From Neonectria sp. B-13 (lineage: Eukaryota > Ascomycota > Sordariomycetes > Hypocreales > Nectriaceae), in the NCBI GenBank assembly GCA_002682825.1, contig NOKP01000019.1:310001-374000 (forward strand): a stretch of 64,000 nt of DNA, written 5' to 3'. The notes below the pieces were generated by a model. The model did no database searches. It had not been told where the DNA came from and worked only from the letters and a program-made list of their open reading frames with translations. Positions 54,601 to 64,000 of the stretch are shown piece by piece (within the stretch, counting starts at the first letter, position 1; every line of letters starts with the position of its first letter). The position numbers were made by a program, and so were the translations under genes.

Positions 54601-56510
54601 AGAGGGCTGAGAGAGAATTGTTGTCACCTGGCCATCAGGAAGAGTTGTAACCACCCCAACTGAGGTACTTGTAGCTTCGACAGCAGTGGAAGAGGGAGAA
54701 GCATCGTCGTGTGAGGCAGTGGTAGATATTACGACGACCGTGGAGTCGGGCACATCCGAGGCTGTGGCTGGCAGAGTGTCCGAAAGCGTAATGGTTGATA
54801 CCTGTCCATCTGGAAGAGTCGACTCAATTTCCGTGGAAGTTGGCGAAAGTTGAGTTTCTGGCGTGGAGGAAGTGGAGGAAGGGATCGTCGTGGTAACTTG
54901 TCCACCTGGGAGAGTTGTCAACACTCCTGTAGCAGAGGACAGACCATCTGAAGTTGGTGAGTCAGTTTCACCTGAAGGCAAGTTGGTTGTAGTCTGGCCC
55001 TTTGAATCAGTTGTAACACTACCCGTAAGAATGAAACTAGAATCTGTGGTCATGATGGTGGTAACCTGGCCATCTGGGTTGGTTGTTACAAAGCCGGTAG
55101 CGGTTGAAGTGTCATCTGAACTCCCACCAGGAGACGAAACAGTGCTTGCCTGGCCATCGGTGTTCGTGATAACCGTGGGGATGAGACTTGTGGCATCCGT
55201 ATTCTTCGTAGGAGGAAGTCTAGTTGTCTCGTCTGTGCCCGAAGAGCTAGGTGGTATGACCGTGGTGACTTGATCATCTGAGTTGGTTGTAGTGAACGAA
55301 GCTGGGATGTCGGTTGGGGTTGTAGAAACCTCCGAACTCGCGGAAATAATAATTGTTGTTCCACCAGATGCCGTGCTTTTTCCATCGGTTACTGTTGGTT
55401 CAGAACCCGGAGGAAGAATGGTTGTGACATCCCCATCGGCATTAGTGGTTGTGATTGGGGTTGAGATATTGGTAGGCAACGTAGGATTTACTTCGCTAGT
55501 AGTCCCCGTCGACTGGATTAGCGAGGGCAAGATGGTTGTGACTTGACCATCGGGGTTTGTAAGGGTTGTCCATTCAATGGTAGAACTAATAGCAACTGTT
55601 TTGCTGTTGCCAGAGCTTCCAGTGACGGTGGGTGGAAACAATGTAGAAGTTTGACCGTCGTTGCCGGTTATGACAATTGGAGTTGAGATTCCCGTTGGGG
55701 CGATTCCATTTGTGCTGGAGGTAACTGTTTGGATACCAGAGTCGGCGGATGTGACTGTACTAGTAGGCGCTGAAGCCGTTGAAATAGTTGATGTAACCTC
55801 TGGACCTTTCGAGCTCGAAGAGGGTCCAGTTGAAACACCTCCTTTTGTTTCTGTTGCGGGCTGACTACCACTACTGCCTTTTTCTCCCGAAGACCATGTG
55901 GTGCTACTACCCCAGAGAAGGCCAGAGGAGGTTGTTGGAGAAATGGGGGTCTCCGGAAGTTCCGAAGAGGGACTTTCAGAACTTGTTGGAGGAGCGGCCC
56001 CCGTTGTAGAGATAGCGTGACTACTAATCACTGAAGATGGGGCTTCGACCTCGGAACTCTCATCTTGCCCTTGAGTAATGGTAGTAGTAACAGGCTCGGT
56101 GATTGTGGTGGCAGGCTTGATGATGGTGGTGAGAAAGGTTGTGCACTTTTCCGATGGCTCAGCAGGGACAGGTCGGCGACAAAACCCATCTGATGAACAC
56201 TTCCAACCTTCTGCACAACAACCTTTACCACAACACTCCTTTTCTATTAGGCGATGTAATCAGTTCTCGGGAACATTTCATGGGGACTTGGGGGGAGGAA
56301 CTTACTAGGTCCGCAAATGTGATGTTGCCGTCTCATTTTCCCTCGGGACCGGGGCTGCGAGCAGCAAGTATGGTGCTTCTTCAGTTGAATACATTCGTTC
56401 TGTAGGGAGCAGTGGCCAGGATCGCAGTCAATACTACGACCATCTTGGTCACGGTGGGCTTCAGCGAGGCTGAAGAGTAGTACAGGCGTGAGGAGCAAGG
56501 ACAACCGCAT
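51618..56510 (-). CDS. Secreted subtilisin-like protease with mucin-like repeat domain, 6 exons
   Basis: Exons on the minus strand are 56306-56510, 53863-56243, 53574-53804, 52758-53517, 51769-52701 and 51618-51688 (4581 nt, 1,526 residues). An N-terminal signal peptide (starting MRLSLLLTPVLLF) is followed by a Cys-rich segment containing ECCGKGCCAEGWKC. Next comes a long Ser/Thr-rich region (about 85-600) with ten or so repeats around DGQVTTI. The S8 catalytic triad is Asp at about 931 (WILDTGA), His at about 979 (CHGTAML) and Ser at about 1191 (GSGTSDS). After the catalytic domain come a second Ser/Thr-rich linker and a Cys-containing C-terminal domain ending in a short last exon (CNNGGVGGYID). 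It is probably an extracellular or wall-attached protease whose mucin-like stalk is O-glycosylated. The final intron (51689-51768) was chosen because it yields the family-like C-terminus; reading through gives a different hydrophobic tail. Confidence 0.85.
54600..55700 (-). repeat. Ser/Thr-rich DGQVTTI-type coding repeats in the protease
   Basis: About ten imperfect units of 40-60 residues each contain a core like NPDGQVTTILPS, LPDGQVSTITLS or NADGDVTTILPP, followed by a variable Ser/Thr/Pro linker. This is a coding minisatellite within exon 2 of the subtilisin-like gene. Units with different linkers suggest expansion and contraction by unequal exchange. Confidence 0.85.
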
Positions 56511-57737
56511 GATGAGCTTGAACTGGTTTTTCTCATTGAGCCTACTGAATAACTTTGACGGAACCTCGGGGATATTTATGACAAGTTGTTTGGAAGGCTT
56601 AGTATAACGGATTGCAAAAAACGCCTTACCAACGGTGTTGCGCCAAGATGAGGATCCGGCCCCCAAGTTCAGGATTGAATACGATGAAATTAGCCTTCGA
56701 GTTTCCGGGGGGATGAGTCAGTAAGCAGGGACCATTCTTGTTTATTCGTTGCTGTTGGACATGTTGATTAACAGCCGCGAGTGACCCAAGTGCCAACTAT
56801 CATGCAGAGTATAAGGTGGGATTGGTACGTTCGGCCATATACGGATCGGGTATATGGGCTGATGGGTACCTTCCAAGTAGCAGGGTAAACCACGGGGGTG
56901 AAGGAGACGCAGCACGGCTGGGAACAACTTCTAAGAGTCTGTGGAAAGGCGAAGCGATGCAACACCACGCAGCTGCATTCAGGATTCGATTGCATCGAGC
57001 TGAGCCCGAAGGATCAAGAAAGTGTGTCCAAATATGAAAGAAGGATCAAATGCTGTTGAAACTACTATCCTTAGAAGTTAGAGATAAGAATATCCCCGCC
57101 ATTCGACCGCAACACCCGAATCGTGTCAATTCTCGCAGCCACTCAAGCCTGTAGTTCCCTCCTGTAGCTCTCTCCTGCCTGGCAGATTCAGCAAAAAATT
57201 TGGGATCTCTTGCAAGTTTCATTTAGAAGATCTGAAACATATTTAACGGTTGAACATATAATACATACAGATCATGTCCGAATATTTGCCCACCTTTTTC
57301 GTAGACCCTCGAGAGTCATCACTTGACTTCTCTGTGCAGGGTCACGCCATCCTCGGCTGGTGACCATAATTCGCCCCTTAATTAACTGGTCATATGAGGG
57401 ACCAACCAACAGGAGGCTGTGAAGAACCAACTGCATATCTATAGGCATCAGAATACGAGCAGCTAAATGCGGGCTGTTGCAAGGCGCGAGGCACTGATTG
57501 GTCAGAGAAGCCTCACTTTCAGGGACACCCCGCTTTGCTGTTAAAAATGGCTCAACGCCGCGATGTCTTTTGTGCCAAGCGACTGTTTCATGTTCAGCAG
57601 CATACCAATCCTTATGAGAGGGATGCGGGTGGCTGTGCTAGCACGCAACAGACAGCTAACGTCTGTTTTATAAATTGTCATTGACGAAAAGCGACCCAGT
57701 TTCCCATGACACGGGACCTTTAAGCTTAACTGCCACA
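56511..57737. other. Divergent intergenic region, no gene recognised
   Basis: This 1.2-kb region separates the divergently transcribed protease and Ras-like genes and should hold both promoters. No supported coding frame, tRNA or repeat is visible. Confidence 0.5.
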
Positions 57738-58493
57738 ATGGCATACGCGTCCACTACCCCGGAACGGCGGGTCGCCATCAGGGAATACCTCTCCCAGAAC
57801 AAGACATGTACCCTCAAAATCAACATTGTAGGAGCAGAACGCAGTGGGCGTCACAGTCTCATGCAACAAGTAAGTTTCCGTGGCCTCGAATGAGCATGCC
57901 CACTGACTAGATCCAAGGTCACCAGTGGCCATGTATGGGATTGGTACGACTCAACCGACAATGGCACGGCCCGAAAGCTCATTCACATCGAGGACACGCC
58001 CATTCGTATGGAATTTAGCATGTATCTTTGTCCCACGGAACCCGTGAGAGGCCCTTGGACGGAAAGACTTGTGCGGGAAAGTGAAGTGCTTCTGCTAGTA
58101 TACGATGTTACCAATCGGGAATCTTTTGAATTCGTCAAGACTATGTATGCCGCCATAAGTGAGTCTGGACTGGATGGAAAGCCGGTATGGGTATGTGCGG
58201 GCAGGACAGAGCGACCAAAGCCGGCTTGGGTCGTACCAATGGAAGATGGAGAGGAATTCAGCAGTAGGATCGGGGCACCGTTTTTCATCATTTCAGCCAA
58301 GACTGGAGAAGGACTAGGGGAGACATTTTCAGTTGAGCTTGCAGTCGCGGCAATTTGCAACAGGATCCCGAGCAAAACGAATGCACAAGGTCCAAGCAAG
58401 GACCCAAGTCAAGACTCGAAGCCAAAACAAAGCCGTTTCTCGTTTTCCAAACTGCGCGACAAAGTGGGCAACCTGGTGCATAGGAACAACTAA
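57738..58493 (+). CDS. Degenerate Ras-like small GTPase (pseudo-GTPase), 2 exons
   Basis: Exons 57738-57869 and 57918-58493 are separated by a 48-nt intron; the protein has 235 residues. The fold looks Ras-like: a beta strand into a P-loop (LKINIVGAERSGRHS), the strand-loop LLLVYDVTNRESFEFVK characteristic of Ras/Rab proteins, and a G5 motif SAKTGEG. The nucleotide motifs are altered. The P-loop lacks the invariant Lys (GAERSGRH), the DxxG switch-II motif is not seen (CPTEPVRG occupies that place), and the NKxD specificity motif is replaced by AGRTERPKP. The C-terminus is basic (KLRDKVGNLVHRNN) without a CaaX box, so membrane anchoring by prenylation is not predicted. It is likely a signalling-type protein that does not bind or hydrolyse GTP in the usual way. 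Confidence 0.75.
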
Positions 58494-59295
58494 TAGCATA
58501 TCACATGGTTGAACGGCCTCCCTAACACAATTAGAGGCTAGAATGGGTCAGGCTGCAGTTCCCGTCTTTTATAACGCTGCCTTCTCACCTAACTGTGGTC
58601 ATGATATGATTTCTTTACTTGATTTTAGAATACCTACCTCTTTTCCAAGTAGATCCTAAAGCTACCTCTGATATTTATTTATTCTTCCCTTGCCCGCCTC
58701 CCTTCCCTACCCTGTCCTTTTCTTTCATTCCTTTTTTCTTTTTCTTTTGGACTAACCAGCTTACACCCTTTTACTTCACTCCCTTCACCATCAACCATGG
58801 CGCCATGTCACTTCCTCCGCCATTTCCCTGTGCCAAGGTACCCTGCGCCTCTCGACCGGGGTCTGAGCTTTCCCTGAAAAGTCGCCGCGGCATAGTGGCT
58901 AAGTGAGGTCATGGCATTCTGTTATGTCTTGCAGAAGGGCTCGTGCTGAGTTGTAATTTGGGCGGTGAACATGTCGGAGTCCAGACAGAGTCCGGTGAAT
59001 GCGAAAGAGAGTTTTATCTTGTACAGCCACGATCGATAGCGGCGGAATGGGGGGATGAAAGTAATTATTAGAATTTAACGAGATGCTGACAAGTACAGAC
59101 ACCATAGGGCGCTGGGGGTTTTGGCCGGTGCGTGGATAGCAGTGACAGTAAGTGGATTTTTGCCTAACGAACGTGTAATGACTGACTGTTCAGCTGGTGT
59201 CGATCAGGGCTTTGAGTTGGAGACATACTATTAAAATTATAAATAAAGAAGATAAAGTAACAAAGGAAAAGATTCACTATTTGACGACTAGCTAA
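58494..59295. other. Intergenic region with polypyrimidine tract
   Basis: The 3' ends of the Ras-like gene (plus) and the right-edge gene (minus) converge here. A pyrimidine-rich tract of about 70 bases runs from roughly 58680 to 58750. No gene is supported. Confidence 0.5.
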
Positions 59296-62200
59296 TTAAA
59301 ACGAAGCCTGAAGCGCCTCTAGTCCACCTTTAACAAAAGTCGCACCCGCCATAAATGCAATAGGTACCTGTCTAGTCTCAATGTCTGGATCGTTAGCAGC
59401 TTCAGCATTCGCCATACATGCTATAAAGCTCATTAACTTAGACACCTCGCCCACAATAGCCGCTGACCGATCCGCAGTCGCCTTCTCACTGCCGAGCTCG
59501 CCAAAGTGTTCCACTGTAATAAGACATGCTGGGACCCCTATCATAAGACTAACAAGTGCCCCCGTGGCGCGGGCATCGTTGGCGATAAGGAAACTCTGTG
59601 GGACTTTTGCCTTGAGGAAGTCCTGCACATCCCCGCTGAAGACCACCTTGGTTAAAACGTCCGCCCCGGAGAGCACCCAGGACAAGTATTTCAAGTTCAC
59701 GTTCTGGATAGGATCCTTAGGGTCGGCTTCATCCGCGATGGCGTTGGAGCTTTCGATGATGAAGCTCATGAACGCCGACGGCCTGCTCCAAACGTTCCCC
59801 CTCGGGGGACCGTTAGCCTTCTCCACGTTGACATAGACGGACCACAAGCTCAAAATACTCGCCACGTCGTGCCCTGCCTTGTAGATGGAACTTCTGGTAG
59901 TGGACTTGATGGGAGCGATGGCGCCGGGAGACGTGGGCGCTGTGCTGGGGGTGCTGACTGAAACGTAGGAGGAGAGGGAGGCCATGGAGGCCTTGCTCTT
60001 GAGGGAGTTTGCTTCAGGTCGGCGAACCATAAACATGTGCGACGATTCAGTCGTCGAGTGGTTCATTGGTGCTCTGTCCTGCTTGGAAGATACCACAGCT
60101 GGTGATGGTGGTGGTGACGGTTGGCTGAGCAGTGCTTGGATGGTGTCCCAACTATTGGCGGCAATGAGATTCTGAACATCCGCGTCGTCGGGGAACGGAG
60201 CCTCGTCGTGGCTTATCTTATATTCAACCGTGTAAGAGAGGGCAGGAATCCAGCAAAACAAATCGAGAAACGAAATCTCTGGTATGCCGATGGCTTTGAG
60301 AATATCAGAGATGATGGGAATATGGATCTTTGCGTGTAAGAGGCTGACGGCCGAACTGGCAAGGTCGGTGAGAAGGTTAAATATAGCATCCACTACGACT
60401 TGGGTACTGGAAAGCACGCCGTTCGCACAGATGGCTGCCAGTTGACTTATTATTTGGCCGACAGGCATAGAACCGAAATTGTTGACGAGTGTTTTGAGCT
60501 GAGAGTACACAGCCGAGATTACTTGGCTCTCATCTTGGATGGCGTTGAGTAGATCAGTAGCGGCTTGCTGCGCCTGATCAACAGATGGTGGAGTTCCCAC
60601 AACGGTCAAGTTATCCCCTTGATTCTTGTAGTGGTTCCACAGCATCTGTGACCCCGAGGTCTGTCCTGCTGCTGGATTTATGGCGCTTGCGGACGCAGGC
60701 TTCACTGCCACCTGCCCAATCGACGTCGACCAATCCGTGACGCCAGCCAGCTGGTTGATGCTGTTCTCCATACTTGCGACCTGGTTATTGAATGCTGTCT
60801 GAGACGTCTGGAGATCGGCTACCTGTCCGTTGATCCATTGGGTGGCCGTGTTAGAAAGCACCTCCTTGGTCCGCGTGACATCGTCCCAATCGAAGAGGAA
60901 CTCGAGAAACTGGATAATATCCTCGATTCCTGTCTCGATGATGTTGAATACCCACTCAACCGCGCCGATGACGGCGTCAACTGAGTCCATGACGGCGCGG
61001 TAGACCTGCCCATCAATAGTGGCCAGGAAATGCCATGCATCGCTGGCGGCGTCCCGGAGGATTTGGATGATGCTGTGGATACCTGACTTGAGACAGCGGA
61101 AAAGATCACCTGCCGCAATGGCAATGTCATGCCCCAGGCTACCGATGGGAGACGAGGCGACGAACAGAGTGCACGGAATCACGCGCATACAAGGCCGCGG
61201 GTTCATCATGACTCCTGGAACTTCTGTAGACCGGGCCGCTGAGGTCGAGGTGGAGGTAGCCGAAGACGGAACCTTGGGCTGTGTCGGCTTGACAGATTCG
61301 TATACCGTGTTGAGGTTGCTCATGCTAGCCGCGACTGCGTTGACGGCGTTGGATGCCGTAGAGGTCGCTACAAGAGGAGCCGATGCGGCGGTGCCCTGGG
61401 TGCCGCCTGCAACCGTGTTCGTAGGGAACTTGGCGCTCCGAAGAGCCGCCTCATTGTTGAGCGAAGCCATGGTTTGGAAGGGCTTATCCATGGGGTTGAT
61501 TGTTGTGAAGGTTGCCCCACCGTCACATGTTACTGTTAAAATAGTGCCGCTTATACTATCTTCCACGGCCTCGGTGACTGTCACAGCTCCAGTTGCATCC
61601 GTAACCAGCGTGACCGGTGTTTGGCTGAGGACATAGTATAGTCCATTCATGTAGACAGGGGTGCGAGACGCTGTGGTGATGGACAAGCTCGCATCGCCGG
61701 TTGGCATGTTCTGGCTGTCGACAACCTGGATCGTGGTTGTGTATGAGTTGAACGCCAGCGGCGGCTCTGTGGGCAACGCTTGAAGCTTGATTTCATCCGC
61801 ACGCCAGATCTTGGCACTCGTATCGGTGGCCTGCATCAGCCTCTGCAGGGTATCGCCCCCAGACGCAAATATGGTGTTGCCGCCGCCACTACGGTTGATG
61901 TACGGAGACACCAACTCAACGCCGGCCAAGACAGGGACAGGCGTACTCCAAGCTCCCGGGACGCCCAGTTGGCTGGTAAGGCAGGAAATCGAGTAGACTT
62001 GATCGTTGGCGTTCTTGCCCCAGATGGTCGTCACGCCGTCGTTCGTCGTGGCTGCTAGCTTCGTAGTGCCCGAGAAGAAGCTATTGTTATTCAGGGGAGT
62101 GCCTACGGACTTGTCCGTCTGACGGTCTGCAGGGAAGCGATACAGGACAGACCCGCTGACCGCGTACAAGTCAGTCGTTCCATACAGCTTCGAAGTAGTG

Positions 62201-64000
62201 TCGGTGTAACGAGCAGTAGCAATGGCAGATGCCTGGGCATTGCCAGGCAGGCTGAGACGGCGGGGCAAGGCTGGACCATTGCCGTAGATGTTGATAACGG
62301 GGACATAAACAAGCTGGGCCGATGTACCAGCAGTTCCCGAGGTATAAACCCCATCCACGTCACCTTTGTAGACCCTGCCTACACAGCTCATATAGCTGCC
62401 GGCCTCGATATCTACTGGAACGTCATGCTGAGTCCAGAATGTGCCCGAGGCCTTCAGAGGATCAACGTAGTATCGGGTAATGTCCTTGACAGCGTTGGTC
62501 GATGAGCGATCTATATCAACGATAATATATTGCTTGCTGTTCATGGTTTCAGTGAACATGATCCCAACAATAGAGATAGTCGGCTGGGTTCCGGTAGTGT
62601 TTGCCGCGTCAAAGGGAACTGCCGTCCACGTCGGGTCCGCGGTCCAGGATGTGTCAGAGCTGGAGTTGGACAGAGATAGAAAAAGATTGTCTGATCCCCC
62701 TAGTGAAACTGCCATGGCCATCCCAATTGTTCCGTCCATGGCACTTTGTCCCACGTCAAAAGTCCGCACGACCGCCGTCGTGCTGCCGGGGAACTTGGCC
62801 GCGATGAGAGCGGATGAGAGGTCTACCGGCTCCCAGCCGGTCGTGCTTATTCCACTTTGCTCAACAATAACATGCAATACGTTGGCAGTGTTCATTCCAA
62901 AAAGCAAAGAGTGGCCGTCATCTGTCTGGAGAGCCTCAAACTTCGCTGTAGGAGACACAATCTCTGCTTGGATGTAGTTTTGGATCATATCAGAAGTATA
63001 ACTCAATGTCATGGATGCTGCAGGAGCTACCAGCTTCTGTCCATTTGCCAAAGTTCTTGCATCTTGGGTGAGGTATCGCTTCATAGAAGGCCCTTTTCGC
63101 GTGCCCTTCACGTCGAGCCGTGCAGGCCGCAAAGACCGCCATGATGAAGATGGTTTGTGAGAAAGTGTTTGGGGCACAGTTTCCTCCAATGTTGATGGTG
63201 GCGTGGTAGGTTGTTCTGGATCCACATAGGTAATGCCGCAGACCAAGTCCTGCTGATTGGAGAAGGTGGGATTGACGTAAGTGAACACATTTGCCCCGGG
63301 GAAGACGAAGTTTTGCGGTGCAGGGAACTCGATGGCCGTCAGATCAACTGCCACACAGTTTGTGACTCTGCTCTTGACTGAGTTCAAGATGTTGACCGCA
63401 TTTGAGAACAAACTCGATGGCAGGCCCTTACGAGGTGCCTGGGCATTGCTCACGTTCGTCTCTTGGGTAGGGTCGAGGGTGATCTGCAGGGCGCCCTCAT
63501 CGTCGACCGACAGGTCGTACACATCAGTGAGGGTCATGTCATATCCGTTGATCGTCTCCCCAATGGTGTCCATCCTGTAGTACATGGATACATACAGTCG
63601 TTGCACGATGGTGATAGTGGTAGCGGTACTGAAGCTCACTTGGCAGGAGTAGTTGGGCGTGACTTTCATGTCATAGACATATCCCCCGTCTATTCTGTGG
63701 GCGTTCGTTTCAGGGGAGGTGAATTGGATATTGATCACCTGCGGGCCAGTGCCGGCGTCTGTAACTTGGGCTGTCTGCGGTGCTTGGTTGCCTGTTAGAC
63801 TGACTGAAGAATTCAGCTTGGACCCTCCATCAACAGGTTGAATTGAGACGTTGGCAGTATAGCATGACTGCTTCACAGATGGTAAGATGGATTCTAGCAA
63901 GCAGTTGCTGAAGATTTGCCGGTTGATAGCCACAACACCGCTCTCGCTCTCATCGCTTCCATTATTTGGCAGAACCCAGTTCCAGCTGAACTGATTTATA
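59296..64000 (-). CDS. Very large uncharacterised protein, 5' end cut by window edge
   Basis: The frame is open from the right edge to a stop at 59296, giving at least 1,567 residues without an intron. No ATG start lies in the window; the frame continues upstream of the GTG at 63933 (WNWVLPNNGSDES). Three regions can be seen. The N-terminal 270 or so residues are beta-rich. The next 600 have repeated short strands with aromatic and Asp/Gly turns (such as TSKLYGTTDLYAVSGSVLYR) that suggest a propeller-like or lectin-like fold, followed by an Ig-like stretch. The C-terminal half is helical, with a hydrophobic amphipathic run (DAVIGAVEWVFNIIETGIED) and a low-complexity Ser/Pro linker before a final helical domain. 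I do not recognise a named family. Both large size and multidomain form are unusual for a hypothetical gene. Confidence 0.8.
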   Translation of the reverse strand, partial: INQFSWNWVLPNNGSDESESGVVAINRQIFSNCLLESILPSVKQSCYTANVSIQPVDGGSKLNSSVSLTGNQAPQTAQVTDAGTGPQVINIQFTSPETNAHRIDGGYVYDMKVTPNYSCQVSFSTATTITIVQRLYVSMYYRMDTIGETINGYDMTLTDVYDLSVDDEGALQITLDPTQETNVSNAQAPRKGLPSSLFSNAVNILNSVKSRVTNCVAVDLTAIEFPAPQNFVFPGANVFTYVNPTFSNQQDLVCGITYVDPEQPTTPPSTLEETVPQTLSHKPSSSWRSLRPARLDVKGTRKGPSMKRYLTQDARTLANGQKLVAPAASMTLSYTSDMIQNYIQAEIVSPTAKFEALQTDDGHSLLFGMNTANVLHVIVEQSGISTTGWEPVDLSSALIAAKFPGSTTAVVRTFDVGQSAMDGTIGMAMAVSLGGSDNLFLSLSNSSSDTSWTADPTWTAVPFDAANTTGTQPTISIVGIMFTETMNSKQYIIVDIDRSSTNAVKDITRYYVDPLKASGTFWTQHDVPVDIEAGSYMSCVGRVYKGDVDGVYTSGTAGTSAQLVYVPVINIYGNGPALPRRLSLPGNAQASAIATARYTDTTSKLYGTTDLYAVSGSVLYRFPADRQTDKSVGTPLNNNSFFSGTTKLAATTNDGVTTIWGKNANDQVYSISCLTSQLGVPGAWSTPVPVLAGVELVSPYINRSGGGNTIFASGGDTLQRLMQATDTSAKIWRADEIKLQALPTEPPLAFNSYTTTIQVVDSQNMPTGDASLSITTASRTPVYMNGLYYVLSQTPVTLVTDATGAVTVTEAVEDSISGTILTVTCDGGATFTTINPMDKPFQTMASLNNEAALRSAKFPTNTVAGGTQGTAASAPLVATSTASNAVNAVAASMSNLNTVYESVKPTQPKVPSSATSTSTSAARSTEVPGVMMNPRPCMRVIPCTLFVASSPIGSLGHDIAIAAGDLFRCLKSGIHSIIQILRDAASDAWHFLATIDGQVYRAVMDSVDAVIGAVEWVFNIIETGIEDIIQFLEFLFDWDDVTRTKEVLSNTATQWINGQVADLQTSQTAFNNQVASMENSINQLAGVTDWSTSIGQVAVKPASASAINPAAGQTSGSQMLWNHYKNQGDNLTVVGTPPSVDQAQQAATDLLNAIQDESQVISAVYSQLKTLVNNFGSMPVGQIISQLAAICANGVLSSTQVVVDAIFNLLTDLASSAVSLLHAKIHIPIISDILKAIGIPEISFLDLFCWIPALSYTVEYKISHDEAPFPDDADVQNLIAANSWDTIQALLSQPSPPPSPAVVSSKQDRAPMNHSTTESSHMFMVRRPEANSLKSKASMASLSSYVSVSTPSTAPTSPGAIAPIKSTTRSSIYKAGHDVASILSLWSVYVNVEKANGPPRGNVWSRPSAFMSFIIESSNAIADEADPKDPIQNVNLKYLSWVLSGADVLTKVVFSGDVQDFLKAKVPQSFLIANDARATGALVSLMIGVPACLITVEHFGELGSEKATADRSAAIVGEVSKLMSFIACMANAEAANDPDIETRQVPIAFMAGATFVKGGLEALQASF

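Noticed and set aside
63931..63933. Start codon of the right-edge gene at 63933
   Set aside because: The codon is GTG and the frame stays open to the window edge with protein-like sequence, so the true start lies outside the window.
1..64000. CRISPR arrays, bacterial operons or ribosome binding sites
   Set aside because: The window is eukaryotic, with spliceosomal introns and fungal gene families. No regular spaced repeat array is present.
1..64000. Intact transposon or LTR element
   Set aside because: No transposase, reverse transcriptase or long terminal repeats were recognised on either strand.

Overview
This window is genomic DNA from a filamentous ascomycete. Its genes are split by short GT-AG introns of about 45-92 nt with CTAAC/CTGAC/CTCAC-like branch sites, and its families are typical of Pezizomycotina. 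The organisation of the central gene matches what I recall of the NRPS4 (fusahexin) synthetase of Fusarium, so a Sordariomycete, probably Hypocreales, is the best guess. Species cannot be named from sequence alone.

Layout. At the left edge there is a partial, unrecognised gene (1-1363, minus), then an MFS transporter (2259-4105, minus) and an HMT1-type vacuolar ABC half-transporter (4955-7791, minus). A gene-poor gap follows that holds a broken WD40 fragment (8767-8935). The centre is one intron-free 22.9-kb gene (9188-32119, minus) for a 7,643-residue non-ribosomal peptide synthetase with the order partial C-A-T-E / C-A-T / C-A-T-E / C-A-T / C-A-T-E / C-T-CT. A full-length ABCC-type exporter (34506-39452, plus, ten exons) is transcribed divergently from it across a 2.4-kb shared region that carries a GGACA repeat. 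To the right lie a secreted copper amine oxidase (40479-43233), a small SDR oxidoreductase (43629-44516, minus), a secreted histidine-phosphatase-like protein (46502-47905), a stop-containing paralogue (48700-49187, minus) of an intact small unknown gene (50694-51119), a large secreted subtilisin with a mucin-like repeat domain (51618-56510, minus), a degenerate Ras-like protein (57738-58493) and a huge unrecognised reading frame that runs off the right edge (59296-64000, minus).

How they fit together. The NRPS and the divergent ABCC exporter form the minimal cluster: synthesis plus export. E domains in modules 1, 3 and 5 and a terminal cyclising C domain predict a cyclic hexapeptide with alternating D and L residues. 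There are only five A domains for six carrier domains, so one residue must be loaded by reuse of an A domain or in trans. The pockets of A3 and A4 are almost identical. Both points separate this assembly line from a textbook linear NRPS. The remaining genes are ordinary or rapidly evolving fungal genes with no demonstrated link to the peptide; the SDR and the HMT1-like transporter are only positional candidates.

Multi-exon models were built by hand from splice consensus and from protein continuity, and all close in frame. They have not been checked against transcripts.
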